Below, piece after piece: positions 34,353-46,070 of a stretch of 64,000 nt of DNA. Below the pieces are notes generated by a model. It had not been told where the DNA came from. It saw only the letters and a program-made list of their open reading frames with translations, and did not search any database. The DNA is from Clarkia xantiana subsp. parviflora. Lineage: Eukaryota; Streptophyta; Magnoliopsida; Myrtales; Onagraceae. Both the position numbers and the translations under genes were made by a program. The first letter of the stretch is position 1. Each line of letters opens with the position of its first letter. The DNA lies in assembly GCA_036873135.1 (NCBI GenBank), contig JAPTYO010000001.1, positions 39,704,774 through 39,768,773 on the forward strand. Direction: 5' to 3'.

Positions 34353-34924
34353 AATATTGTAGTAAAAAACATGACATTTATATATTTTTCCGTACATGTA
34401 GGATAAAAATATTATTTCACTTTAAGAAGATTTATTTCGGCTCATATTTGTTACATGAATATTTTTTTTTCTGGCCCGAGCCGACTCGTTTATAGCCCTA
34501 CACGTTATATTGATTAGTAGTATTAACACTCGATTTTCAATTGCATTGCAAAAATCGAATGCGTGTATAATTTTAGTATATATATATTTTTAGAAATAAC
34601 GGAACTTGACACCTATGACTTGTGAGACATTTGTGAACCGAATATATTATAAAGACATATATTAATATGGGTCTTAAATCGAAGCTCGTAAAATAACGAA
34701 TACAACAGAACTGACCGTAAATCATTTGGTCATATAAAACAAAAGTTATGGTCAATAGAAGCTGAAACTGAAAAAAATAAATTATAAAAAAACTTGTTAC
34801 CTGTTGAGCAGGTAATTATTTATTTTTAACAGTTTAAGACATTTATAACCGATTTTTTTACATTTCTATTTTGGGAAGGCGGGACAATTCCGCTGCGTGA
34901 CCGAAGCGAGGTCCCACTTGTCAT

Positions 34925-35084
34925 GTATGTCTATAACGCACTATTAAGCAAAATGATTTAATTAAAATGAAGTCAAAAAAGAAAAATTATACAAATCATA
35001 ATATATCTGAACTAACAGTCAAGAAATTGAATTAAAATAATCGATCACATTTTATAATAATGTCCTGATATATTATTGTCTAAG

Positions 35085-35122
<38 letters not shown>
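34925..35122. other. Short AT-rich spacer
   Basis: Host DNA between the Pack-MULE and the minus-strand Helitron, with an AT microsatellite at 35086-35120. Confidence 0.5.
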
Positions 35123-35123
<1 letters not shown>

Positions 35124-35768
35124 TAGAAAATAGACACGTGCGATGCACGTGTTTATCGAATTCCAAATTTGCGTACTTAAAATAAAAAATTAAGCAAGCT
35201 AGAGCAGTCATTTCGCTGAATAATCTACTAAGCCTTCATCCACAATATATTCCATTAAGGTGTCGATTATAATATGTGTGGTTATGAGAGGGGAAAAAAA
35301 ACAATATCACACTCGACAATGAGAAAATCGCACATATAGAGGTAATGATCTAATTATTAAGAAAATGTTGTGCATGTTTACCATTGATATGTATGTACTA
35401 ATGATACGTATGTAGTATGTACTTAGTAATATAAATGATGGGTAGAAACAAATCGATGTGACATTTTTTATAAATAAAATAAAAAGAGTCTATTACATGC
35501 ATGTAGTACGTAGCATGTAAATGAGCATGAAATTTAACTAATACAATACTAAACGTCTTTGAGATTTAAATTTGGAGAGACTATTTTGATATTTAAAATC
35601 ACCTTATTAAATATTTTATTTTTTTTTGGTAAAATTTAAATGTGAAGACACATGACTTTTGGGGTGAGGGTCATTGAGATTTTTATTGAAGTAGTAGTTT
35701 TTAATATTTAAATGTAAAGAGACATGACTTTTGGGGGTGAGGGTCATTGAGACTTTTATATATGTAGT

Positions 35769-35771
<3 letters not shown>
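35123..35771 (-). mobile_element. Non-autonomous Helitron, minus strand
   Basis: The minus strand starts TCTACTACATATATAAAAG at 35771 after an A. It ends with a perfect 8-bp-stem hairpin ACACGTGC-ATC-GCACGTGT (35134-35152), 7 nt, then CTAG (35126-35123) followed by T. This fits all Helitron end rules. The 5' block CCTCACCCCAAAAGTCATG is partly shared with the Helitron at 12002 and is tandemly duplicated inside this copy (35640-35760). No coding capacity. Confidence 0.72.
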
Positions 35772-35825
<54 letters not shown>

Positions 35826-37080
35826 TGTGTAACAGTTGAGATTTGATTAACTAACTTATCTCTTCTGAAATACAATCCGTTATTTTTCATAATTTATCGA
35901 CTACAAAAATTCAATTTCATTTTATTTCAATGCTATACTAAAACCGCGCAATTATAGCCGTGACGATAGGCTAGGCCTCCAAGAATTGTGACTCACTCAC
36001 TTAGACACATTGAAAGGCCCAATATGCTGGCCCAAGGCCCACCATGAGAACCAAACAGACCAGAGGCCCAGGGAGAAGGACAGTTGAACTTGAAGGCCTA
36101 GGCCTGAAAGAATATCCCATTTATGAGACTTTTTTGTAGCCCATTTATGAGACCTTAATGGACTGGAAACTGGAACCAACACTTTTTATAATTTTTTTGA
36201 AGGCCTAAATTTTGTACATAAACAAATACCCATAATTAGTGTCTCTTAATATTATTGTTAGCCATAATTATTGGATCAAACATTGTGTATATCAACTCAT
36301 ATCTCATTATCTTACGAATTTTTTCTTAAAACAATAATAATAAATTTACATATCAATTTTGTTTTACCACGGGTGTAATACGTGTCAACTCTAAAATATT
36401 TTTCATTCTCCAAGCTCAAACATGAGGCATATAGTTAAGAGAAGAAACGTTTGAATTGCTTTTTCGTTTTACAATGATTTTATTAACTTTAACTTTTGGT
36501 AAATAATTTATATTTATTTATTATTGTAAAAGACAGTGTTTAGTTGTATATGTTGACAAGAATATTGCAAATGTGCAATTCAAGTATCTTCTTTTATATA
36601 AATAAGAACAACAGTCTACTTTGCGGGTTGCACGCATGGCTTGTGGTCTATTTAAATAACGAATCTAAATGTTTATAAAATTCATTTAATTATATATATA
36701 TATATATATATAGAATGCACGTGGTGCAACTTCTAAAAATTGATTCTTTAATTAGATATTTACTTGGACGGAAAAGACTACAAGTTCCGAGAATTGAGTT
36801 CGACAAGTTCCGACTGTGACTGCTTAAAAGTTTGCCCAAAAAGTTGGCCAAAATTACATCTAATACCCTTGTGTCACGGGCTCGGAGCTTTCCACGCTCC
36901 CAGCGGAATACGCCCGCGGGGTATCCGGCACTCCCACGTCTGGATCAGCCCTCTTCTCTCCCATGATCAGTTCTCGAAGCCCAACTCGCACTGCTCATAC
37001 GGACGGAACGGGTCGTGGTAAGGGGTCTTTGCTCCGGAGAGCAGCTTAACTGGTTTTGGCCTGCCCTAGCCATCATCAGG
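35772..37080. other. Intergenic DNA and a GC-rich patch of unknown origin
   Basis: It is AT-rich to about 36760, then GC-richer (36764-37080). The GC-richer part continues beyond the hAT insertion at 49390-49740. It includes a poorly coding 85-codon frame and no recognised domain. Together the two halves may be a decayed retroelement or retrocopy, since a 20-plus-base poly(A) run follows at 49793. Confidence 0.4.
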
Positions 37081-37361
37081 AGAGCGGCCAGGGACGGATC
37101 CATGTGTATCCGTACGGGGTCACTGGACACCGCTTAAATCGACCGAGCTAGAGCAAAAAATTAGACATTACCGATAAGGACCCCATATAAATATTAGAAA
37201 GGACCCCATATAAAAATTAAAAAAGAAAATAATAACGTGAAATGCTTAGTAGCTTAGTTAGATTTGCGCGCACCCATTAATTACTTTATCCATGGTTCAA
37301 TTCTCATCACCCACAATTTTACCATTATTAATAAGTCTAGTCTATTCCATCTCATGCCATC

Positions 37362-38234
37362 TGATGGATAAATGTCCAATTCGGGTTCGTGTTTACATTT
37401 CGGGCCTCGTAAACGTGTCGAAAATTACATCTCGGTTTAAAAACATCTCCCACGGCATCAAAACGGTCCGGAAGCGCCCTTACGCGCGTCCGGACCGGAC
37501 CTCCGGGTTGCATTGCAACCCGGACGTCCGGGTTGCGCGGCAATCCGGAGGTCCGGGTTGCGCGGCAGTCCGGACCTCGCCGAATTGCCCAAATTCGACG
37601 AGGTCCGGATTACCTTACGGGTATCGCACGACTACCCTATCCGCGATTACCGTTGCGTGTAGAGAAGTCAAGTTCGCACATTACCAATATGGATGACGGT
37701 TACCGCTTGATCTTGAACCGTCATCAAACAGCTCTAAAACCGGGTCCGGTCCCAAGAAAGCCTATAAATAGGAGGTCTTGGCCACCCATTTTCACACATT
37801 CTCTCATTTGCCCAACTTTGGTATTTTGAGCTCTGACTTCTCTCTAGAAATTCTCTCTCTCTAGAAATTACCTTTTTGCCACTATGGTGACTTAAGCATC
37901 GGAGAGGGCTCCGCTAGCACCACCCCCCTCTCCGTGCTAGCATTGGTCCTTTGTGCAGGATCCGACGTCCGTGTCACAACCTTGCCGGGTCACAACCTTG
38001 CCGGGTCACAACCTTGCCGGGTCATAACCTTGCCGGGTCACAACCTTTCCGGGTCACAACCTCGCCGGGTCACAACCTTGCCGAGTTACAGCCGTACCAA
38101 GACACAGACTTCGTACGGGAGCAAGCCTGAACACTCGTCAGCGGCCCAACCTCCTCCCAACGGAAGGGTTACAGAGGCCCGCATAACCACGCGAACAAAC
38201 GCGTCCTCACGGCATAGTTCATCCGGACGCAACA
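37362..38234 (+). repeat. 5' LTR of element 2
   Basis: 873 bp, TGATGG to GACGCAACA. U3 has two or three CCGGACGTCCGGGTTGC-type units. U5 (about 37974-38096) has seven or so CACAACCTTGCCGGGT units. Confidence 0.95.
37763..37770 (+). promoter_or_regulatory. TATA box of the element 2 promoter
   Basis: TATAAATA in GCCTATAAATAGGAGG, followed about 80 bp downstream by the CT-rich TCTCTCTAGAAATTC leader. The context is conserved in every LTR of this family. Confidence 0.75.
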
Positions 38235-38235
38235 T

Positions 38236-38252
38236 TGGCGCCGTCTACGTGA
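38236..38252 (+). other. Primer-binding site of element 2
   Basis: TGGCGCCGTCTACGTGA begins one base after the 5' LTR, identical in elements 1 and 3. Confidence 0.8.
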
Positions 38253-38285
38253 TTCGAACAAACAAGCTACCATACCGCAGAAGTC

Positions 38286-39952
38286 ATGGCGAGTGATCAC
38301 AACCCTCCCGACGAGGTGAAAAACCCAAGGAAAAGGCCAGGGCGTCCCAAGAAATCCCCGGCAAACAAAAGAGCAGGAGGCCAAGCTCCAGCTGGGAGCC
38401 AGTCAGGACCCTCCCACATCCCAAGAGCTACTTCCGTAGCTTCATCCATACCGACTGACAATGTGCCCAACGCACAGCACAGAGAGCTAAAAGACAAACA
38501 CCACGCACATCCACCTGGTTTTGAGCCAGAAATGCACGAGGATGAATCCCAAACGGAGATGCCGCAAGGCGAACAAAGACCGGGGGCAAACCCGATGCCC
38601 ACCGTTACTCCAGCAATGATGGCAGCGCTGGAAGAGTTACTCGCATTCCGCGAGTCTCTAAAAAACCAAGGATACGCAGCTTAGCCACCTCCGGCCAACC
38701 AACAGTATGCTGCGCCAGCAAGAGAGATGTCGCAAGACACTACTCGCTATGGCAATCCTTTCCAGGGCGAACACCAACAAGCAAGATATGAACATGCACG
38801 GTCATACACTCCTTTCCAAGGAGCCCAACAGTGGAGGAACGAAAGGCAGCCCCCATTCTACCACCCACAGCAACCAACAAGGGACGATCCTTGTCAGGCC
38901 ACAAGCAGGGATCAATCTGACATCTACCGCAACAATGGTCAGCAAAATCCTTCAACAGGTTATGCTGAACCGGTAAAAGGATTTACCACCGAGATGTTAG
39001 AAGAAATGGTGGAGAAGAAGATGAAGGAGGCAAAAATGAAAGGAATGCACGCTCTTGAAGAAAGGGCGTCTCACCCATTCGCTGACCATTTGGTGAACAG
39101 TCGCGTCGCAGACGCACTGTATCGAATTGGCGGTGACCCCTATCGTGGAAAAGGAGACCCAATTGAACATGTGCAAAAGCACGAGGCCTCTCTGCTAGGA
39201 AGAACAAAGAACCCATATCATTTCGCAATGACGTTTTCACAAACTCTTGCCGGGTCTGCAGCGCACTGGTTCTTCTCACTGCCATGCGGAAGTATTACTT
39301 CATGGGCGGACCTAAAGGCCAAGTTCATTCAGCGGTACATGGGCGAGCGCACATTGTTAAAAGGGGCAAACGCTTTGGACGACGTCCAACAACAAAACGA
39401 AGAGTCCCTGGCCGACTACTACGTCCGCTTCAATCAGAACATTTCTGACATTCAGGGGAACCTGACCGAAGGAGAAATCTTTCGAGCATTCATTCGAAAT
39501 CTCGGACGAAGAGGCAATGCCCTAGCTGAGAAAATGGCAAAGCGCCCGGCAGAATCCATGGAAGAATTAGCCGCAAGAGTCAAGGAGTACATAGACCTTG
39601 AAGATTCAGAAGCCAGAACAAGGCAAAAATCGCTGCAGCAAAGGCGAAAGATAATCCAAAGCAGAACCAACCAAAACCACATTCAAGTGGTCAACAAGGA
39701 AGACATTGGCAACCTCAGCCAAAAAGACCTTTCCAAGGGGAGTTCCAGAAGCCAAAGGAAATAAATCTTGCCGACTGCATCCCTCTGAACGCCCTGCTGT
39801 CTGTAATTTTGAAAGAAACGAAAGACGCAAATATGTGGAAGGAGCCAAACAACTTCAGGAAAGGCCTATTGCTAAGAGACAACGATAAGTGGTGTGAAAA
39901 CCACGAAGTCTTCGGCCACGAGACCGATACCTGCGTCAGTCTACGCTTCTGA
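38286..39952 (+). pseudogene. Tat element 2 gag polyprotein, broken
   Basis: Retrotransposon gag from ATG 38286. It has a basic N-terminus (KRPGRPKKSPANK), a proline/glutamine-rich spacer, a capsid-like domain around HWFFSLPCGSITSWADLK and ESLADYYVRFNQ, and a zinc-knuckle-like WCENHEVFGHETDTC near the end. Three lesions are visible: an in-frame TAG at 38682, where element 3 has a sense codon; a one-base deletion near 39602 relative to element 3, which shifts frame; and a TGA at 39950-39952 just after the knuckle. Gag forms the virus-like particle that packages the RNA. Confidence 0.9.
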
Positions 39953-41296
39953 ATCAACAACTTCGTCCTCAAAGGCGAATTGAAGCAATTTGTTGATCAG
40001 GGTAACAACCCCCCAAAAAGGACTCAACCAGAGTCGTCAAAAAGAACAAACAAGGGAAAAGAGAAGGTCCATGACAACCCTCCGCCAGCCAAGCGAGGAG
40101 TAATCAATGTCATACACGGAGGGCCTGCCGCCGGAGGACAAGTATCTAATGCTCGGGACATTTATGCATCCCAAGCTGCAACACTGCCGAAATACGGAAA
40201 GCGCAAACAACCCGAGCAAGAAGACGCAGTCATCCAATTCTCCAGGGAAGACTTAAAGCATATCGTTTACCCCCACGATGATGCTTTAGTCATTACTATG
40301 GACATTGACGGGTACGATGTGAAAAGAATTCTTGTGGATGGCGGAAGTTCTGCTGATATTCTACATGTCAGAGTCCTGGAGCAACTAGGAAAATCTGTCA
40401 AGGACTTGTCCCCAAGAACCTTCTCATTAGTTAGCTTCGCAGGAGCAGCTACACAACCCTTGGGTACAATCACACTTCCTGTCATCCTTGGCCAGGGGTG
40501 GAGAGCACTGCATATCAACGTCACTTTCGTAGTTGTAGAATCCCTTGGAGCCTACAACGGAATCTTGGGACGAACAACGATCAATCCCTATGTGATCGTG
40601 CCCTCCACCGTCCACCAAAAAATGAAGTTCCCGACAGAACATGGGATTGGAGAAGTGCTTGGCGATCAGATAACCGCAAGGCGTTGTTACGTCAATGCCT
40701 TGAGAGCAAAGCACCAATACCATGTGGCCATGATAAATTCCTTCAAGAGGCAGAAAGTGGTCGATGAAAGAAAGAAGCAACCGATGGAACAAGCCATTAC
40801 AACCTGGAACCCGCAAGAAAGCATCCAGTTCTCACCATGGCACCAGATTTGGCTCGTTGAGCAGGGAGAAGACGAGCCAATCTTGGAATACTTCATCAAA
40901 TTTGCCTCCAACGCCTCAACCGCGAAAGCAACAAGAGAAGAAGTGATAAGCGTGTTCTATGCAAACATGAACGCCAAATCTTTCCTTCTCTTTGGACGAA
41001 CTCATGGATGGCAAACAACAAAAACCATGGCGGATCTAAAGGATAAGCTTGAGACAGCAGTCTTATGCGAGCAAGAACTGAGGTGGGGTACATCCCTCAG
41101 TTGGGACACGCTTGCCCCGGAGACAGCTTTCTTGGGCAACGACATCAGAGAATGGTGCAAGTACCATAAAACTTGGGGGCACAACACAAACATGTGTCCA
41201 CCATTAAACTGGGAAATTGAAGAATGCATCACGCTAGGTGCACTGAGGCGATTTGTTGCAACCAACTACGCGACATCGTCATCAAACCAACCATGA
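39953..41296 (+). CDS. Tat element 2 protease fused to a second gag-like domain
   Basis: About 447 open codons continuing the gag frame after its TGA; there is no ATG before the protease. It begins with a linker ending VIHGG, then protease (RILVDGGSS, near 40324-40352) and AYNGILG. Element 1 continues into reverse transcriptase at this point. Here the frame instead holds a gag-like segment: [10 protein letters not shown] (compare ESLADYYVRF of the first gag), [10 protein letters not shown], then a knuckle-like [15 protein letters not shown] and ALRRFV. The C-x3-H-x4-GH-x4-C spacing matches that of the first gag. The frame is intact to TGA at 41296. No RT motif is present. Confidence 0.75.
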   Translation: MNNFVLKGELKQFVDQGNNPPKRTQPESSKRTNKGKEKVHDNPPPAKRGVINVIHGGPAAGGQVSNARDIYASQAATLPKYGKRKQPEQEDAVIQFSREDLKHIVYPHDDALVITMDIDGYDVKRILVDGGSSADILHVRVLEQLGKSVKDLSPRTFSLVSFAGAATQPLGTITLPVILGQGWRALHINVTFVVVESLGAYNGILGRTTINPYVIVPSTVHQKMKFPTEHGIGEVLGDQITARRCYVNALRAKHQYHVAMINSFKRQKVVDERKKQPMEQAITTWNPQESIQFSPWHQIWLVEQGEDEPILEYFIKFASNASTAKATREEVISVFYANMNAKSFLLFGRTHGWQTTKTMADLKDKLETAVLCEQELRWGTSLSWDTLAPETAFLGNDIREWCKYHKTWGHNTNMCPPLNWEIEECITLGALRRFVATNYATSSSNQP

Positions 41297-42149
41297 CGAA
41301 ACGGGAGAAACAACTCTCTTTTAGATTACTTTGCGCATTCCTACTATTTCTAGTATAATCAATGTAAATACGCGCAAGTATCTAATAAAGTCAATCTACG
41401 TTTGTAGGTACGTACTTATCTCTTGCACGCTATTTTTTGGATTAAACGCGAAGCAACAAAACTACGCGCCTATTATCTACTTCAATAATCCAAGAAATTA
41501 TGGCATGTGCAAGCAAAATCTATTACGCGTTATGACAACGCTTATCAACAACAACCTACTCATATTGACGACTACATCAAAGGCGTCATCATGGAATCAA
41601 AAACTTGGAAGTACATGCTACACTACGATTACTACTCAGGAATTACACCAAGTAGTAACCTATGCACAAAAATCTACTTCAACAATACAAGCTAAGCATT
41701 GTGTGCAAGGAGGGATTTATGGTATACAACACCAACATATTTGCTATCTACACCAACAAGGAGTTTATTTCTCCATTCATAACATAGGCGTCTATCTCTA
41801 GAAGATGCCGACAACACAAAGCCATCAAGCTATGTGCACAATCAACTTATATACCGCAATGACAACCTGCGGATTTATTATCAAAACGGCGACTATTCAG
41901 GGCGTCAGCTACAAGCAATGTCTCGGATTAACAGCAAGACCTACTACAAAAATACCTTGGAATAACGACAAGGCCTACTATCAAAATAGCATGTTGTGGT
42001 ATCCTCTTTTTTAAAGACAAGCCCCATGTTCACTTCTAAAAAAGGACATGCTGTGACATCTCTAGTTAGAGGCAAATCCTCATGTTCATAGCCATTCCCT
42101 GGATTCAGAACAGGATGGGCATACGGGGCTAATCACCCCTCAAGTAGCG
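41297..42149 (+). other. Spacer of element 2 before the 66-bp array
   Basis: Counterpart of 22373-22983 in element 1 (shared CACCAACAAGGAGTTTAT-type sequence, reversed there). Short ORFs here have no domains and differ between the copies. Confidence 0.5.
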
Positions 42150-42630
42150 GATGTCCTCTGTTTAGACGACAATCCCATGTTACGAATCCCTGGTATGGGT
42201 TCACTCTGCATAGCGGATGTCCTCTGTTTAGACGACAATCCCATGTTACGAATTCCTGGTATGGGTTCACTCTGCATAGCGGATGTCCTCTGTTTAGACG
42301 ACAATCCCATGTTACGAATTCCTGGTATGGGTTCACTCTGCATAGCGGATGTCCTCTGTTTAGACGACAATCCTATATTACGAATTCCTGGTATGGGTTC
42401 ACTCTGCATAACGGATGTCCTCTGTTTAGACGACAATCCTATATTACGAATTCCTGGTATGGGTTCACTCTTCATAGCGGATGTCCTCTGTTTAGACGAC
42501 AATCCTATGATTACGAATTCCTGGTATGGGTTCACTCTTCATAGCGGATGTCCTCTGTTTAGACGACAATCCTATGTTACGAATTCCTGGTATGGGTTCA
42601 CCCTTTACAGCGGAAGTCCTCTTACTAGAC
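42150..42630. repeat. 66-bp tandem array of element 2
   Basis: About seven units, the reverse complement of the element 1 array. Each has GCGGATGTCCTCTGTTTAGA, CGACAATCC and ACGAATTCCTGGTATGGGTT. One unit has a one-base insertion near 42510. Confidence 0.95.
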
Positions 42631-44438
42631 GACAATTCCGTACTACAGACTTTCAAAGCCGTGATGCATGGTTCCTGGACGCAGAAAACATGCATCACAA
42701 TTCATACTCTCAAAAGTGCTACATGGTCCCTGGACGCAGGAATCATGTATCACAAATATTTTTGCCAAATATTTTGTCAAATACTTTATAAAATATCTTA
42801 TGTATCAAACTCCTTTCCAAAAAATTTTATCAACACAGTTTTTTGGATGTATCACATTTAATGCCAAAATATTTTCTCAAATATTTTATCAACAAGTCTT
42901 CTAGGGTTCACAAAATGCTTCTTCAAAAACAAAAATGTTTTTACGTATGCTTCCCCAACGCGGGTTGATACACGCTGGCAGGTGCGCACCCTGTTTAAAA
43001 CTCATAAAATTTACAAGTCGAGTCTTGTACAACGTCGCCTTAGAGTGGAACTAAGAGACGGTATAAACTAGTATCTTGCTTAGCCAAGATAACACTTTTC
43101 AAATACACTACTTGTTGAGATATATTGCTATACGCAAAAATACTTGGCAGTTTGCAACACATATAGCGGCAAGCTATTCAGGAAAGAAGGGCAATATGCA
43201 TAATGCATCAGGCAGGCAATCAGGAGAACATCTCAACTTATCAATCAGGAAGTGACTATCGGTCACGACTGCAGGGACTATGTCTACGTTACTAGTCATC
43301 CGCATTCAATAAACACAGTAAGTGATAACGGTATGAAATATTACTAACAAGTTATCATGCAAACTACTATGTATAAAGCAGGTTCAAACGACATAGTTCA
43401 AAGCGAATAAGTCGTAAGCAACAGCTAAGGAACAACTACAACAAGTCTTCAAGCATAGAAGCCGGGGGGCAAACAGACTCAGAAATGAGTTCAACATATC
43501 CAAAAGATGGCACAGATTAAAAAATGCCATCATCTCTAACAGGACTCGGCAGAACAAGCAGAAGTTGCCGCCGTTTCCAAACAAAATCTACAATGCGCAA
43601 GTCGCAACATCCTATGCTCTACCCATCTCGCCATGCCTTGGAATCTAGCCAAGAGGGGCGATCACAACACTTAACAATGCGCGACATATAGTCGCAACTA
43701 CGGACATCATGTTCATCATTTAAGGATATATATCCTATCTCTCAAGTCCAAAGCATATGAACAACATAGATAAATCAAGGTATGAAATATTACTAACAAG
43801 TTATCACATAATTACTATTGAAAACAGGTCCAGGTGACGAAATAATATGCAAGCAAAAGCATGAACAAAGAATTGTCAACATCAACCCATTCACAAAGGG
43901 TTCAACATGCCGGAAGCAAATAGCCCAACAGCAACCAAGAGACTACATCATCTCTAAGGACTTATGGCAAAGAGTTCATAATATCAACAACAAATGCAAG
44001 AATGATTGTTTCAACATTCAGCACAACATAGCTCTTCAACATAAGGGCGACAATCAACAATCAACAAACACTTATCTCAGTAGGAATAACGCTCCTCCTT
44101 GGGCCGGTCCCTCGACCGGGGGCAGAAGACGCCACTACACAACCCTCAACTCTATTTCTCTTATCACAAGAAAGAGTTAGCACGGTCATGCTCAGCATAA
44201 AGAACTAAGGATCGCTCGAGGAACGCGCCCCTGCGTCGGATCTTCCGAGAATTATGCTAAGAACAGAAACTGCAAGCCAACGATATCCTGGAAAGTGCTA
44301 TCAACAATCCAGTCAGTGTGCAAACACGCACCAACACTTGTTCAAGCACTTATGCAACAAACGCTCCGTACAAGACTTATTAGTCTTCATGCAACAAGTA
44401 ACAAGCATCGAGCAAGGGGGGCAACCTCTTCAACAGAT
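42631..44438. other. 3' region of element 2 with remnants of the antisense-gene flank
   Basis: 42640-43420 matches the flank of the antisense gene in element 1. The antisense coding exons themselves are not found; the stretch to 44438 has no convincing coding frame on either strand. TATGAAATATTACTAACAAG occurs twice (about 43332 and 43780), marking an internal duplication. Confidence 0.5.
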
Positions 44439-44902
44439 CAACGCGCGTATCAAGGTTAACGCGCGTATCAACATCAATGCGCGTATCAAGGTTAACGCGC
44501 ATATCAACATCAACGCGCGTATCAAGGTTAACGCGCATATCAACATCAATGCAGGTATCAAGGTTAACGCGCATATCAACATCAACGCGCGTATCAAGGT
44601 TAACGCGCATATCAACATCAATGCGGGTACCAAGGTTAACGCGCATATCAACATCAATATGCGTATCAAAGTTAACGCGCGTATCAACATCAATGCGCGT
44701 ATCAAGGTTAACGCGCATATCAACATCAACGCACGTATCAAGGTTAACGCGCGTATCAACATCAACGCGCGTATCAAGGTTAACGCGCGTATTAACATCA
44801 ATACGCGTATCAAGGTTAACGCGCGTATCAACATCAACGCGCGTATCAAGGTTAACGCGCATATCAACATCAATGCGCGTATCAAAGTTAACGCGCGTAT
44901 CA
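44439..44902. repeat. 36-bp tandem array of element 2
   Basis: About thirteen units of AACGCGCGTATCAACATC plus AATGCGCGTATCAAGGTT, the same family as 18719-19238 in the other orientation. A short remnant of the same repeat lies at 46255-46350, so the array was split by the 66-bp array that follows. Confidence 0.95.
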
Positions 44903-46070
44903 TGTTTCCATGTACGTACATACATGTCGACAGGGATACATGTCAACAAGGAGAAAATATTTTCTAAGTGTTTCCATGTACGTACATACATGTCGACGAG
45001 GATGCATGTCGACAAGTAGAAAATATTTTCTAAGTGTTTCCATGTACATACATGCATGTCGACGAGGATGCATGTCGACAAGGGGAGAATATTTTCTAAG
45101 TGTTTCCATGTACGTACATGCATGTCGACAAGGGGAGAATATTTTCTAAGTGTTTCCGTGTACGTACATACATGTCGACAAGGTTGCATGTCAACAAGGA
45201 GAAAATATTTTCTAAGTGTTTCCATGTACATACATGCATGTCGACGAGGATGCATGTCGACAAGGGGAGAATATTTTCTAAGTGTTTCCATGTACGTACA
45301 TGCATGTCGACGAGGATGCATGTCGACAAGGGGAGAATATTTTCTAAGTGTTTCCATGTACGTACATAGGGATGGGCACTGAACCGGTTCAGGCCGAACC
45401 GGTTCCGGACCGGACCGGAACTGTTTTAAACGGTCCGGTCCAATAATAACTAGGGTTTTTTTTGGCTTAGGTTGGTCTGAAAAAAACTGGACTGGTTTGA
45501 ACCGGTCCAGAACCGGTCCAGAACCGGTTTTGGACTGTTTTTTAAAAAAACAAGTTCTGGACCGGTTTTGTATGTCGGACCGGTTTTATCAATAAAAATC
45601 GGTCCAAAACCAGTCAAAACCAGTCAGAAACCGGTCAAAACCGGTCAGAAACCGGTCAAAACCGGTCAGAAATCTGGTTTTTAAAAAAAAAAAAAAAAAA
45701 ATCTCGGTCAAAACTTTTTTTTTTTTTTTACTAAAAAGCGGTTCAAAACCGGTCCGGTCCGGACTGGTTTATTGGACTGGTTTGGTATACCCCTTGGACT
45801 GGTTCCAATTTAGGGGTTATAAACCAGTCCAATTTGGACCGGTTCACTCCGGACCGGTTCCAAACGGTCCGGTTCCAGACCAGTTCCGAACCAGTCCGGC
45901 CGGACCGGTTTTTATGCCCAAGCCTATACGTACATACATGTCGACAATGTTGCATGTCAACAAGGAGAAAATATCTTCTAAGTGTTTCCATGTACGTACA
46001 TACATGTCGACGAGGATGCATGTCGACAAGGGGAGAATATTTTCTAAGTATTGCCATGTACGCACATACA
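44903..46070. repeat. Second 66-bp array of element 2 (CATGTCGAC/TTTTCTAAG type)
   Basis: TTTCTAAG recurs at 44961, 45027, 45093, 45143 and 45209 (spacing 66, with one 50-bp shortened unit). The unit contains CATGTACGTACATACATGTC and GACAAGGGGAGAATATTTTC. It is unrelated to the other 66-bp array by sequence, and related by motif to the array in element 0. Element 1 lacks it. A hAT MITE interrupts it. Confidence 0.93.
45367..45926. mobile_element. hAT-type MITE inside the array of element 2
   Basis: Termini TAGGGATGGGCACTG and (reversed) TAGGCTTGGGCATA are flanked by the 8-bp duplication TACGTACA (45359-45366 and 45927-45934). The interior consists mostly of GAACCGGT / CCGGTCCGG repeats and AAAACCGGTCAG runs. 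No transposase. Because it interrupts the array, it arrived after the array formed. Confidence 0.9.

Larger units (their letters stand above)
31248..34915 (+). mobile_element. Pack-MULE carrying ARF fragments and a ULP1-type protease
   Basis: Flanked by the perfect 9-bp duplication ACTTGTCAT (31239-31247 and 34916-34924). Termini begin GGGA in both orientations. The inverted repeats are diverged: left GGTCACGCATTCC and CCTGCTATAGCAGGTAATTA correspond to right-end (reversed) GGTCACGCAG and ATTACCTGCTCAACAGGTAA. Together they extend about 150 bp. No MURA transposase is present. The interior carries spliced plant gene pieces, the definition of a Pack-MULE. ULP-like genes are known cargo of some plant MULEs (Kaonashi/KI-MULE group). 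A GC-rich block at 31420-31710 may be a further captured exon. Confidence 0.8.

Noticed and set aside
36600..36660. Possible third Helitron end near GCGGGTTGCACGC
   Set aside because: The stem is imperfect and no CTRR terminus with proper spacing was found.
44380..45382. 325-codon minus ORF and several plus ORFs
   Set aside because: They span two tandem arrays and change repeat type midway; artefact of repeats with unit lengths divisible by three.
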